Assembly (NCBI GenBank): GCA_038373865.1
Contig: JAXGGA010000071.1
Span: 310,001 to 374,000, forward strand
Source: Uloborus plumipes
Taxonomy: Eukaryota > Arthropoda > Arachnida > Araneae > Uloboridae
Reading direction: 5' to 3'
Length of the DNA: 64,000 bases
The notes under the pieces were generated by a model. It had not been told where the DNA came from, did not search any database, and worked only from the letters and a program-made list of their open reading frames with translations. Positions 1 through 11,600 of this stretch are shown piece by piece; the stretch's first letter is position 1; each line of letters begins with the position of its first letter. The translations under genes and the position numbers were made by a program.

Positions 1-948
1 TAATCAGAAATTATTGGTATTAATTAACAAAACTTTTACTGTTTTATCCAGTACTAGTTTATTACTAAGTATAAAATGCATTTGATTAAAAATTTTGGTA
101 GCGTGAAACATCACTTAGATACCACTTAACATTTACACTATTTCATTGGATGGTACTTCTATGAATAAAATCTAAATATCCTTAGTTTCGTAATGGCAGA
201 GTTAAAATTTCTTAAAAATATATTACATAAATATATGACTGAGTATATATTTAATGGTTCTACACCAGACAAAGAAAACAAATTATAAAGCTCATTTGAT
301 TAGTGAAAAAAAAAGAAAGAAAAGAAAAGAAAGAAAGCAAAACAGAAGTTTCACATTACGTCCTATATTTTTTCTCACAAAACCATGGGTATTTTAATTG
401 TATTTGCACAATGTATTCACATACAAAATAATGTTTATAGAAATGCATATATTTTAGAAAAAGTCAATTTCAATTTTAGCAGAAAGTCATTTTACTATAC
501 AAGGAGAAATTTAAAATATGTATTCATTACAAAGAACATTTTTTAAAAATAAATTAAAAACAACTTTTTATGCTGTTTTTAGACTCTTAACTGACACTTA
601 CAATTTTTTTTTCTAAAATTACCTCTCTCATGCTCATGCTAAAAAAAATTCAGAGAGAAATAAACTAATAACAAATATTACGAAGTAAAAGACATTAAAA
701 GTCAACTCTAAATAAGAGATTAAAACTAAATCAATCTGACCTAAATCATAATTAAAAAGATTAAACTAAACGTAAGTACTATATTATTAATTACAAAAAT
801 AACGTAAATAGCCAAAGCAAACTAATTTTGATCGGCCACCTCCAGTTAAAACTCAATACGAAAGCATGCTAACAGAGTAGCGATCCCAGCCGACACGTGA
901 CATCCACTGTGCGGCCCTCTAGCGGTGAATTGACTCCATTGAAATGAA
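1..948. other. AT-rich non-coding DNA
   Basis: No open frame, splice-bounded exon or repeat with clear ends could be supported. The sequence is strongly AT-rich, with A-rich simple stretches around 308-345. It may be intron of the M13 peptidase gene read on the minus strand, but no exon of that gene was found below 5623. Confidence 0.5.
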
Positions 949-956
949 GTTCAAAC

Positions 957-1544
957 CAGTGGTCGGATGTAGCGCGCTACAAGTAGCGAAACTACTGTAG
1001 TAGCTACATTTTTTAGTAGTTTGTAGTGTAGCACACTACTTTTAAAAAACAGTAGAGTAGTGAGATGCGCAATACAAAAAAATAGTAGTTTGTCGCGATT
1101 TCTGAAAACTACTTTTAAATTAAAAAAATAAATAAAAAAAAATTAAAACAAAAGAGAACAAAGGAAAAAAACAAGGTTTTTCTTTTGGCGAATATTTGTA
1201 AAAATTGTAAAAAAAACCTAAAAAGCACAAATTTTAGCAAAAAAAGGAACAAAAAGGAAAAGTAACAAATAAATTCAAAGACAATTCCTATTTCTATTTC
1301 ATATTCGAATGAGGTAATTTTTTAATCTAAACCACTTTTCGATTTTTTTCGGTCGATCCTCAAACGGTGTATTCTTGTTATCTATTTATTTTTTAAAAAG
1401 TAGCGAAGTAGCAACTACATTTCAAAAGTAGTGTAGCTCGCTACACTTAAAAAAAAGTAGTTGTAGCTGTAGTTAACTACATTTATAAGAAAGTAGTTGT
1501 AGTTGTAGTTCGCTACGAAAAATATGTAGTTTTTCCAACCACTG
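957..1544. mobile_element. Non-autonomous hAT element (MITE), 588 bp
   Basis: The ends are CAGTGGTCGG on the left and CCAACCACTG on the right, imperfect inverted repeats starting with the hAT-type CAGTGG. The element is flanked by a perfect 8-bp direct repeat GTTCAAAC (949-956 and 1545-1552), the target duplication length typical of hAT elements. Both subterminal regions are packed with GTAGY/GCTAC motifs (for example around 967-1060 and 1400-1530), and the middle is A/T-rich filler with no coding capacity. Clustered short subterminal repeats are what hAT transposases usually bind, so this is probably mobilised in trans by an autonomous relative elsewhere. Confidence 0.9.
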
Positions 1545-1554
1545 GTTCAAACTC

Positions 1555-2040
1555 TCCTGGGGGGGGGGCAACAGAAATACTTTAAATAAACCTTATAAAT
1601 CCAAAAATGTAAGTACCCCCCCCCCCCCCGCAGCGGAAAACAGAATAAGATATGTATTTTAAACAAAATACATATGTAAATACAACGATACGGAAAACCC
1701 TCTCTCCGGGAAAAAAAACTTTCATTTCATGCACAATACAAGTGGAAACGTCCCCCCCCCCCCTGCGCTTGAAAACGTAAAATAAATATGCATTTAAATT
1801 CGAAAATGGGATCCATCACTCTCGAGGGAAAAGAAACGAAATGTATAATTAATTTCAACAAATTATAACCCCCTTTTCCAGGAAAAAAAAATATGTCAAG
1901 TAAAATACTAAATAATAGCTGCAAAAATACAATTCCCACCCCCTTTCCGAAGACGAAAAAAATTATTTAAAAGCCGGTATCCGATTAAAATGAAACAAAA
2001 ATCCCGCTCTTCCCGCTGAAAATAGAATACAATTTAAGTC
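1555..2040. repeat. Degenerate C-tract tandem repeat, about 60-bp period
   Basis: About eight irregular units follow one another. Each has a C-rich or CCCCnTTTCC-like tract, then a GGAAAA-type purine run, then 30-45 bp of AT-rich sequence with TATGCATTTAAA-like words. The C tracts fall near 1559 (as G), 1615, 1693, 1752, 1813, 1870, 1938 and 2003. Conservation is low and the period varies. The region has no coding capacity; a 70-codon minus frame here is an accident of the repeat. Confidence 0.45.
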
Positions 2041-2111
2041 CACCGGCGAGGACCTCTTTCGAATTCATCATCTTCATCCTGACAAATCGCGAGCATAACT
2101 TTTTCAGCCAT
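2034..2111 (-). other. Short ORF with good start context (25 codons), unassigned
   Basis: On the minus strand an ATG in a strong context (CAAGATGG) opens a 25-codon frame beginning MAEKVMLAICQDEDDEF and ending in RRWT before TAA. It sits in a locally GC- and CpG-richer block (2041-2215), unlike its surroundings. An acidic run followed by Arg-Arg-Trp is reminiscent of N-termini of PIF/Harbinger-derived nucleases, so it could be a first exon or transposon remnant. No downstream exon was identified and function is unknown. Confidence 0.2.
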
Positions 2112-2219
2112 CTTGATAGTAAACAAACGAACTTCTCTCTACCTATTACGCGTTCTCCCTCGGTTTCGGGCGGGGGAGAAATGCTCGGCAGTCAATCTAG
2201 GAAGGGAGACGTAAACGTA

Positions 2220-2821
2220 TGTTACAACGTAGTGCGAAATTGTGGCTCTCCAGATGTGACGTCACGCTGGGGTAGAAACCGGTTTTCTCTACAGTGAGTA
2301 TCTTCTAGGAAGCTTGACCGTAGTGCCCCTGTAACGTTTTGTAGTTTTTACACTTGCCCTGCATTTAATAAGCGTGAAGACATTTTTCGCTCGGAGTGTT
2401 TTCTTTTTTTTTCTTTTTCTTTTTATTACTAGAAGTTTCTTGAATGGATTACGTAATGTTATGAATGAAACAGAATGCTCCAGATTTTGCTAGAATGTTC
2501 CTTCCGAGTATAAATAGCCTTGAACACAGTTTTTAGTCAGTCAGTTGTTTTCAGATTTGATCTGGTGACTCGTTTTCGTTCGCTTGGCGAATGGTTGTTT
2601 TGCTTTTGTAATTGCTTAATTACTGTTCACGTTTGATACGTGGTGCTGAGTTACTGTTGAGAGTACAGTGTACTGTTTTGCTACCTAATTGCTGGATGTT
2701 TAGCAATTGTTTCCTGCTCATATTGTAAATAGTGTAAATACTTGTAAATAAATTTATAGTTACTTCCTCAAGATTGGAATGCTCATTTGAAGAAAGTTGA
2801 AGGTGCTACGGACTCGTTACA
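2220..2821 (+). mobile_element. Solo gypsy-family LTR
   Basis: From about 2345 to 2821 this is a diverged reverse-complement match to the LTRs of the gypsy element at 31216-37561, ending in the same GACTCGTTACA terminus and starting TGTTACA. The shared core includes the TATA box TATAAATA (2509-2516), the CAGTACA-type word and the AATAAA signal region near 2748. The first ~120 bp (2222-2340) show little similarity to the other LTR, so the outer U3 differs. No internal region is attached on either side and no target duplication is seen (CGTA against ATAT). It is an old solo LTR, or one whose flanks have been altered. Confidence 0.85.
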
Positions 2822-3143
2822 ATATCTTAAGTTGCGATTTTTTGATCAAAAGAATGTAAAAAGAATTCGTAAAGATCTAGTATTTTGAATGCATTCGGTT
2901 ACTTTACCGAGTTTATTATTTCACTATGATTGCAATTAAAATCTGAAAAAAAAATTACAGTTGAAATTCCCTTCCATTTCCAATCGTAATATGAATGGCA
3001 ACTCTTTTTATAAGTTCCCAGAAATTTGCAAAGTAAAGTTGCATATCGTCACCTCAGAGCATCAGTAGGATATATTACTATTATTTTCAGGATTACGTCT
3101 TACTATGGCTCTAAGTGACGTTATATAAAATTCATTAATGAAG
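2822..3143. other. Non-coding spacer
   Basis: AT-rich DNA between the solo LTR and the next transposon. Nothing recognisable was seen. Confidence 0.4.
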
Positions 3144-4432
3144 TACCGTAAAATGGGGTGAATCGGAACACTTTTCAGCTTTGATTGTAAAAAAAGCAGT
3201 TAAAAGATTTTGTTTTAATTTGATTTTTTGGGTAAAAACTACGGTCTTGCTTTACTTTCGATATTCCAAGCAAAGACAAAACATTTTGAACAATTATTAT
3301 TAAAATATATAGGAAATTATGGGTGTTCCGAATCACCCCGCTGATAGGGGTCAATCGAAACACTTGTTAAAATTTTTATTTTTTTTTCAATTTAACCTGT
3401 AATAGATCTCACAAACATGAGTAATATTGATGGGGGAAATAAGAACAGATAATTACTCTCAAATAAATGTATAATTTCAATACCAGTAAACGTTTATAAT
3501 TTGTCAAAATTCAAAATAATTTTGAGCTTATGAAAAATGAAAAGTAATTTTAAGAAATGCTTTTGAATTGAAATACAAAGATTTAACATGAAAGGAAGTA
3601 ACTCATGTCGTCCACAAATATGTACGACTTAAAACTAGCAATTATAACTTGACATAAGTTTTTTCATAACATCTCCTGGGATGAGCGCTGCCTTTTCTTT
3701 AGTTTCTCAAAATTTCTGGGTTTCGGGTGTTGTCCTGTAAGATTTTAACACTTATTCATCACTGTCTGTGTGCTGGACTTTTGCTACATAAAGTCTGTAT
3801 GACTTTCCCCCGTGTATTTTAAGTAAAAAGAAGTTTCCTAGAGAAAAAATCTTTTGAAATCTGCAACTTTTTGTCATTCTAAGATCTAGTTGCTTACGAG
3901 ACGAGATAAACAGTAACAAATCCTTTTCTTTGTCTTGATTAGAAGAATTGGGGTTAGAATCTTGATTTTTAAAACAGTTTCCTTCAAATAAGTTTGAATT
4001 GGAACAGAACTAAGTGTTCCGATTTACCCCGCAAATTTTTTTCCTGTGGCATTTTTCAGAATTCTTCACTTTTATGATACAATTTATAAAAAATGTAAAT
4101 TCTAATGTGGTATTCTGTTGTTCAAATACATGTATAATCGAAACATACCACTGTTAGTTTTTAAATATATGAAGGTTTGTTCTTGCATACGAAGTTTTAC
4201 AGTATATGAAAGCGTGATGTTTTCTAGCATTCCACGTGCAGCCCCCCTTAGAAGCCAGTAGCTTTGACAGATTGACAAAACTATTTTTTTCCTACTTCCT
4301 ATGATCTTACCTTTTAAAAAAAAAATCATGGCGAAAAATACCCAATAGTATATTTATGAAGAATTTATTTGTGCGGTCGGGAAGTTTTGTTCCGATTGAC
4401 CCCGCTGTTCCTATACACCCCATTTTACGGTA
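3144..4432. mobile_element. Non-autonomous DNA transposon with motif-repeat architecture (A)
   Basis: The ends are a perfect 17-bp inverted repeat: TACCGTAAAATGGGGTG at 3144-3160 and its complement at 4416-4432. If the outer TA is the target duplication, the repeat proper starts CCGTAAAATGGGG. A motif of the form G-tract + T-n-AATCGGAACA recurs in both orientations: 3155-3171, 3326-3342, 3349-3363, 4015-4031 and 4388-4405. The interior is AT-rich with no usable frame. The superfamily is not recognised; the architecture matches the other motif-repeat elements listed in this window. Confidence 0.75.
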
Positions 4433-5003
4433 CATCATGCTATAATTTCACAAATGTAATTGCAAACAACAAATCAAAATATAAATGAAAAGTCTTTGCT
4501 ATTAATTCTGAAATAATTCTAAAGTAGGACTACATAGATAAAATTCATAACTGAAGCACATCAAAATGCATCAGAAAAAATTTTCTAATGTGATACAATT
4601 TTACTTCAGTTTTAAAAACCACTATATATAACAGAAAATACAGTTCAACTTTGCATCATAAATATGCACGGGTCCGTCACGTAATGGAAAAAAATCATAC
4701 AGATCTTCAATATACACAATTTGTTTCTTTGTTTTTTAAGGAAAGCCTAATGAATAGTTTACTTAGCTCTACATCTGTTAAAAGAAAGAAAAGGGAACAT
4801 TACACAAAATAGTTACAAGAAACTATTCGTAGGTTTACGAGCAAAAAATAGATTTTATTATGAACGCCGAATGTAAGTTATTCATTTGTTGCTATTCTTA
4901 CTTAAAGCACTCGGATACTCAAGCCCGAGTAGACAAACCTACCCAATTTAAGGACGACTTTCGTTTTTACAAGCACCATTAACGTAAAAGCAAGATTTAG
5001 CTC
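4433..5003. other. Non-coding AT-rich DNA
   Basis: No coding or repeat feature with definable ends. A polypyrimidine tract followed by AG on the minus strand near 4785 resembles a 3' splice site, but no convincing exon follows it. Confidence 0.35.
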
Positions 5004-5181
5004 AACACACATGCCATAAGAACCCGTTTATAACGTAGCGGCCAATCATAAAACTCATTCATACAAAGAAAGGACAAGAGAGAGATAGAAAAAGTACATG
5101 CAAGACCGAGTTGGGATTCAAACCCGGGACCTCCCCATCAGCAGTCAGATTTCTCTTATCACTAGCTAAGGAGGCGGGCAG
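5004..5181 (-). repeat. tRNA-derived SINE, copy 1
   Basis: On the minus strand the head contains a box-B-like GGTTTGAATCCC inside GGTCCCGGGTTTGAATCCC (about 5113-5131), with a decayed A-box region upstream toward 5181. The tail runs through CTTTGTATGAATG and a GGTTCTTATGGCATG segment to about 5004. The same order of blocks is found at 8272-8456, so this is a dispersed family rather than a tRNA gene. There is no cloverleaf with a definable anticodon arm. Confidence 0.7.
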
Positions 5182-5335
5182 TCTTTTAAATAGACTAAGA
5201 TCAAACAATTTGAGCTAGTCAGTTTCTAGTATTATAATTATATTCATTTAGATTGCATAAAGATTGCATCTTTAAAACAAATGCAGTTAGTATAAAGCAA
5301 TAAGTCACCGCCCCTAAGCCAGGGCTAAGGCAAAA

Positions 5336-5579
5336 ACATGCAGCATATCGCCAACTCAGGTGTTCTATTTAAGGACTGCAGTTTCGTGCTTATTGGCACT
5401 CGTCAGCCTGGAACAGGATTAACCGAGCTGGAGTCAGAAATACTATAGAAGCTCCATTTACTCCTGTAAGAGGATTTCTGCCTAAAATTGGGTTAATCCT
5501 ACTCCAGGATGACGAGTGTCAATAAGCGCGAAACTGCAATCCTCGGATGGAATAACCGAGTCGGTGGTATATTGCATGT
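5336..5579. mobile_element. Foldback MITE, about 244 bp
   Basis: The left half (ACATGCAGCATATCGCC ... CTGCAGTTTCGTGCTTATTGG ... GGATTAACC) is repeated as its reverse complement in the right half (GGGTTAATCC ... AATAAGCGCGAAACTGCA ... GGTGGTATATTGCATG), leaving a loop of about 60 bp. Arms are about 85-90% identical by eye. A diverged half copy (ATGCAGTTTCACGCTTATTA ... TCTGGAAC) is present at 28089-28121. No coding content. Confidence 0.75.
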
Positions 5580-5622
5580 ACATATTGAACAAAAATGCAG
5601 CTAGTGCTTAAATTAAACTCAC

Positions 5623-5648
5623 CAGGCGTCCCGACTTCCATACAAAAT
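5623..5648 (-). CDS. M13 peptidase exon 11 (tentative, 26 bp)
   Basis: This micro-exon has an AG acceptor (intron side 5649-5650) and a GTGAGT donor (just below 5623). Its length (1+24+1) fits the phase left by exon 10, and it would encode K-FCMEVGTP-G. That falls where M13 proteins have KALNYGxIGxVxG, just before HExxH. Similarity is short and the next exon was not found, so the call is uncertain. Confidence 0.4.
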
Positions 5649-8600
5649 CTTGGTAAAAGATTAATTTGAATTAGATGACCAAAGAAATCAAAAATAAGTA
5701 ACTGTGAAGGATTATTTAAGATAATTACTTCGTCATTTGTAACATTGACATGAAATTTTAATATCGGATCATCTTGCGTAGATTTTTACCAGATTAGAAC
5801 CAAAAAATATTTTCTAAAAAATATCCTAATCAATGAAAACTATTCGCAAATGTTGTTCAAGTTTTTATTCGTCATTTAAGGCGTTTCTTCTTGCTTAAGT
5901 AACTTATCAGTATTGACACCTAAGAAATAAAATATTCAAATTTATATGCTTATACGCTGGTGTCAATTATTATTGCCTGATTTGGGTTTGTAATTAGAAA
6001 TTATTTATTCATAGCTTTTAGAATAAGCTATCTACTAAAACACTAAAAACTCGTCAAGAGTGAGTAACCTTGAATACCATCTCGGTTGAACAATGTTCCG
6101 GTTGAATATTTTTGAAATCCGGCAAGACTAGTATTGAATGAAAGTGTTAATCGAACCAAAAGCAAAACAAAACATAACCTGCAAAAAAGCAAAAAATACC
6201 TTGAACAACAGTTTCTGAGAAAGTTTTTGACATTTAACCTTTTATGCCCCGACGGGACTCACAAGTCTCGCTTATACGAATTTGGTATTTTAATCTAAGG
6301 CAGCTGGAATCATGCTGAAGCTTTTGAGTACCACCCCTTGTACTTCGTTGAGGGGCCGACAGATGGTACCTGTTATCGTAAACAGATTTCTTGGGGGCCC
6401 CAAGGCGTAGGGGGTCTTAGACCCCCAAAAATTTCAAAATTTTTATGCTCGATGAAAATGTTTTTTGATGTATTTGCAACTCAAAAAACCAAAAATATTT
6501 GTAAAAATTCATTGTTAAATTAATTTGGGACACAAAGAGTTAAAGCGCGATAAAGATAAAAAGCATTTTGGATCTTGAAAATATTCAAAAAAGAAAAAAT
6601 TATAATTTATTTCATTTTAAAACCAGAAAAGAAAGTTCTACTCAAATTAAGGTTTAGCTTCCAATTACTATAACTTTTCATTACTTCTGAATTTTTTAAA
6701 AATAACCATCGGTATGCTCAACATGTTCGTGTTAGAAATATAGCTAACGTTATGACTTTAACTAACGCTAACGTTTTCATCTAAAAAGTTTTCCTTTTTC
6801 GCTCATTTTCAGTGTTGCCATCTTAGCTTAAGTATTCATAAATAAATTCATAAAGAACAGTTTCCTTTGCACTCTTACATTGCGCCACAAAATTTTAACT
6901 TTAGTGCATAATTCTGCGCAAATTGTATCTCCGGTGGTCTTGTTTCAATTTTCAATTTTTGAAACTTTAGCTAGTATACATAAGTTGCGCTGTTTTATGG
7001 GAATGGATTCGTAAATGGGCCATTTTTAATGCGCTGCCATCCGGCGTATGGAAAATGGCATACATTCTCCACAGTAATATGTATACTATCCTTTTCGTAG
7101 TTTTCTCTTTTACCTCAAATATCTTACAGCTTCTACAAAATTGCATCTAATGTTTCTGCACATTATATTTTATCTGTACTTTCAACTTACGAATTAAAGC
7201 CAATTGCGCATCGCAGGTTACTTCTTCTGTTACACTTTTTAAGAATTTTAACATAAATGTATTTAATCATTCAAGGAAAAATTGCACTCTTCATTCTTTA
7301 TTTAAAAAAAGGAATTTAATAGTTTAATAATTTTATTTTATAATTCCTAAAAATAAAATTTCTCACCAACCAACAATAGACAAGAAAAAAGTCAACAACA
7401 TTCACTTTCATCAGAAATATTCCAGCTGCTCTATTTCATTTCTATTGTGGTTCCCATTACAAAAAACAAAAGGTAGCACAGAAAATAAATGAATTATACA
7501 AAGAAATATAAAAATTGTAGACGATAATAAAGAGATAAATATTAAATGTAAAACACAGCTGTCGATAAATTTACAAGCAACAGAGTCAAGGCTCTTATTT
7601 AACGTGTCAAAAACCAGACGGACTTAGTCATAATTTTTAGCTAAAATGAACAAATAACTGAAAAGAGATGCTTCTGATTTATTTTAAATTATTCACACTC
7701 ATGTTGTTTATTTTTTAAATAATGAACTACCTGTTATCTTTTTTCCTGAAAATCCAGATTAACAGAACCAAAAATAAGCTGACACTGAAGAGTGATGTAA
7801 ATGAACCTTTAGGTTTAATGAAAGAGGTAAAGACCAATTTATTTTAAAAAAAAATACTTTTAGTAGTTTGGAGTATCTCGACATTTTGTTACGTCCGTCA
7901 GTTAAAAGAAATGAACAAACTGTGAATGCAAAAAGATAATGAACTTTAAACTCAGGTTACTACTGTTTTTGCATCCTAAATATTGCAATGGAGGAGAGAC
8001 GCCATTACCTTGAGAGGTTGAACTTTTTAATCACCCGCAATCGGGACCTATAGGCACATCAAGAGCACACCCCAGGAGCCGCTAGAGGACTTAACGATCG
8101 CAACAGATTTAACAGACACCAACAACCATTACATGATGGACTTTAGCGGAGTCGAAACCAGAGCTTTTAATTCGTTGCTTTTGTTATCGTTTTACTCCAG
8201 CTAGGCAGGCAATTTGGGGTGCGTTGATTTACTTTTGTAGCTGTATCTTAGTTTAGTGTTAAGTACGCCTTCCACGGTACACTCATGCCATAAGGACCAT
8301 TTATAAGGTAAGCAACCATTCACAGCCGAACAGCACATTCATACAAAGAAAAGAAAAGAGAAAGGCATGAGAGAGAAACTACATCCATGCCCGAGCCGGG
8401 ATTCGAACCCGGGACCTCTCTATCCATGTCAGACCACTTAACAAAGTGGCCGGCAGAACTTGTAATCATCCTATCAAAAGCCCAGATCTAAAGCAACTGG
8501 CCTATCGTGGTTCAGCTCAAGTATTTCAATCAAATTATAAAATTTTAATGAATTGCTGCTAGTGACTATTTCGTTTATACGCCAACAAGCCCTATTTATG

Positions 8601-11600
8601 AAAACTAGCTTTGTGTAAATATTCCGATTAAGAATTTATATTCCGAGTAAAAATTTCCGAAAGAGCATTAAATTTAAATTTTTAATCTTAAATTATTACT
8701 TTTAAAAAATCAGTTGCGCTACTAATGTTATTAGTGAGCGATATGCCACTTCTGTTTTATCTACACTACAGCCCACATCAAGTTTCCTTTAAGGGCCGTC
8801 TCAGCAAACTACTTTTAATGGATCCGGTCTGACACCATAGTTCACCACGATTCATTTTACATTCAAATCTGCTTATACACAGTATATCCACCTTGTGCAA
8901 GGTGTCCCTTTTTTCTTAGTTCTGCACTTGCAAAAGCGACCTTTTCAAGAGAGTTTGATCTGTCACATCAAAAAATATGCCAAAGGTTTGGCTTAAGACA
9001 GTGATTTAGGCAATATGATAACACTAAAGTAAATAATAAATTTGAGAATGAGCCAGACATACAATCTAAATCAAAAACTATAGTTTTTTAATAACTCGAA
9101 AAATGGTAGAAGAATAGAATGACAAATGCATATGTGAAGACAATATTTTTAAAGACTTTTTATAATGCTGTAAAATATGATTCGAAAATGAAATAATTCA
9201 GAATATATGCAATATAGTTACGTGATAATGATGCTTACTTTGGTCGATTCGGAGAGTATATGGGAGGTAACAACATGCCAAAGCGTATATCTATGAAAAA
9301 CAGATTGTTACTAAGTCGGGTACCGTTACACATATTATTACTTCCAATGACTAGTTAACAATGAATATTAGTCACTGAAAATCTTTGTTCATCGGTAGTG
9401 TTTAAGAGCATTGAAAAATCCTTACCTAACATTCCAGGTAGATGGAAGGCATTAACCATAAATGGGCTGTTGGGAAAAGCATTTTTAATTAGCTATTTTA
9501 ATTGAAGAAATTTATTTGACAAAAAATATTAATCAGTTTTCTAAACTTGAATCAAAACTTACTTTATATAACATCTCAAACAAGAAGCAAATTTCGAAGA
9601 AGAAAAAATTAGCTTTGTCTTAATATGCACTACGTAACATTGAAAATGCTGCACCAAGAAAGAAGTGGCCGGAAAGAGATAAAACTCGGTAAACGGAGAG
9701 AGACATCTAAGAACAAAAAAGGATCGTTTTTCCAAATGATATTTATTACAGAAAGCAATAATATGGTGGACGGCGATGCACGAAACAACACGTCTAGGTA
9801 CTCAGTCTATGAAAAAATAGATGGCACCCTGAGGAATGACTCTCCATTCCTCAACCATTCGCTACAATTTGTCTTCTGAAGGCGACGGTGGTAGAGTCTG
9901 CAAAAGGTGTCCAATCACATCTCAAATGTGTTCGATTGGTGAAAGATTAAGAAAGACGTTGATCAACAAAGTGTATTACACCATGCAGAACGCGTTGGCT
10001 AATTTGAACAGAAGCGATAGAGTGCTGGTTAAGGGTAATGGGCATACCCTGAAGGCAAGGGGTGTCACCGGCAGTCGCACATCATTTACTAAACGTCGGG
10101 CAGTTACAGGCCCTGAATACGAATTAGAGGTGACGTGGAATCATACGCAATTGCGTTCCCGGTCCTCCACTAAACCATGATACCTAGTCATTGCTTGGGT
10201 TGACGCTTCGAAATTGTTGCCGGATTCAATTTGTATCTACGTCGACGCCACAGACTCATACGCTGCGACTTACATTAGAGAAACAGAAGTGTGACTCATC
10301 TGAGTACACAATCTTCACTATTCCATCAATAGTGCGGGACGACGCTCCAGGCCCGCTCCATTGCAAACGCTGGTGCTTCTGCCACGTGACCAATGGTAGT
10401 CTTCTTAACAGAAGATCACTAGTATTCAATAGACTGGATATGATTCTGGTAGGCATGGGAACATCCAAGGTGTCTTGAACACGCTGCAGAATGGAGGTAG
10501 AAGTGGCTAGTGGATCTGCCCAGGGCTGTAGAAAGAGACCTTTCTTTCGCTAGCCCTGGGATCCGCCAGCTTTTATAGGTAGATGTGTCTATTCGAGCGC
10601 TGATATAAAGCTTAATGCATTGTCATCCCTCAAACGTGCCACATTTTTTTGTACCAACCATCTTCATCTCAGTCAATGCACTGTAGGCTCATACAGGTGT
10701 GTATCGGCAGAAATTTAACATGAGGATCAAATTTTCCTTCTCAATCCGATCAATATGCCTCCATAAGTCATATGATATGAACTGCCGCCGTTGACGGTGG
10801 GCTAGCATTTTCTGCTATTGTATAAAATTCAGATTTTAGCGATGATTTCGCAAGCAGAAATAATAACAAGAAGTTAGTTCATTCTACAGGTTCTTTCCCT
10901 TTTATCTTGCTTACTATGCTACGGAGAGCTGCCTCTTTCATACCATTTGCATTTTTCGGCAAGGTGCGTCTACCCCAACATTTTTAGAAATTTTCTGGCG
11001 ACCCATATCTTGGTGCTGCCTTTTCAATATCGCGTAGTGTATATTTAATAAACACTAACACACCTGCAGTAACAAAAAACAGATATAAAAATACTCGACT
11101 TCCACAAAGGGAAAAGCTAATGGTTCTTCTTACCTGCTAAATTCAAAAATTTCAGTAATTTTATGATTCGTCATATAAAGTATAAACATGGCTCTTTGGT
11201 ATTCCAGTACATTTGTAACGAAACTTTCTCCAGTAGGAATAAACTACAAAGAGAAAAAAAAAAGATATATTTCAAGATTGCGTGCATTTAGTTTTTTTTA
11301 GGAAGCATTGACTTTTTTATCTGTACTCTCTTGGAGCTTTAAGTCTTCGTGTGTTTAATTTAGACGCAGGATATCTATATTTCTTAAGAACCGAAAAACC
11401 ATTTCAGAACTCATCGTAGATTTTTCATTCAAACAGTCTGAAAAGTGTAACCAAAGTGAATTTTGTCATCCTTCGTAACATGTAGTCCAAAAAAATGGAA
11501 AGAACAGGGGGGGAATCTGCGGCTTTAGTCTGTTATTAAGTTTTAAAATATTACCTGTACTTCTGCTGAAATAAACGAGTTGATTAAATTCAATATTCTT

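Noticed and set aside
2216..2825. Target duplication around the solo LTR
   Set aside because: The flanking four bases (CGTA and ATAT) do not match.
5104..5181. tRNA gene on the minus strand (also at 8390-8456)
   Set aside because: Box B is present but no full cloverleaf or anticodon arm, and both copies share a non-tRNA body, so they are SINEs.
1..5600. HExxH exon of the M13 gene
   Set aside because: Looked for the complement of H-E-x-T/S-H flanked by splice sites; none seen by eye, so it is taken to lie outside the window.
9625..10180. Plus-strand 84- and 114-codon frames
   Set aside because: Opposite-strand shadows of the decayed Tc1-like transposase, which reads on the minus strand.
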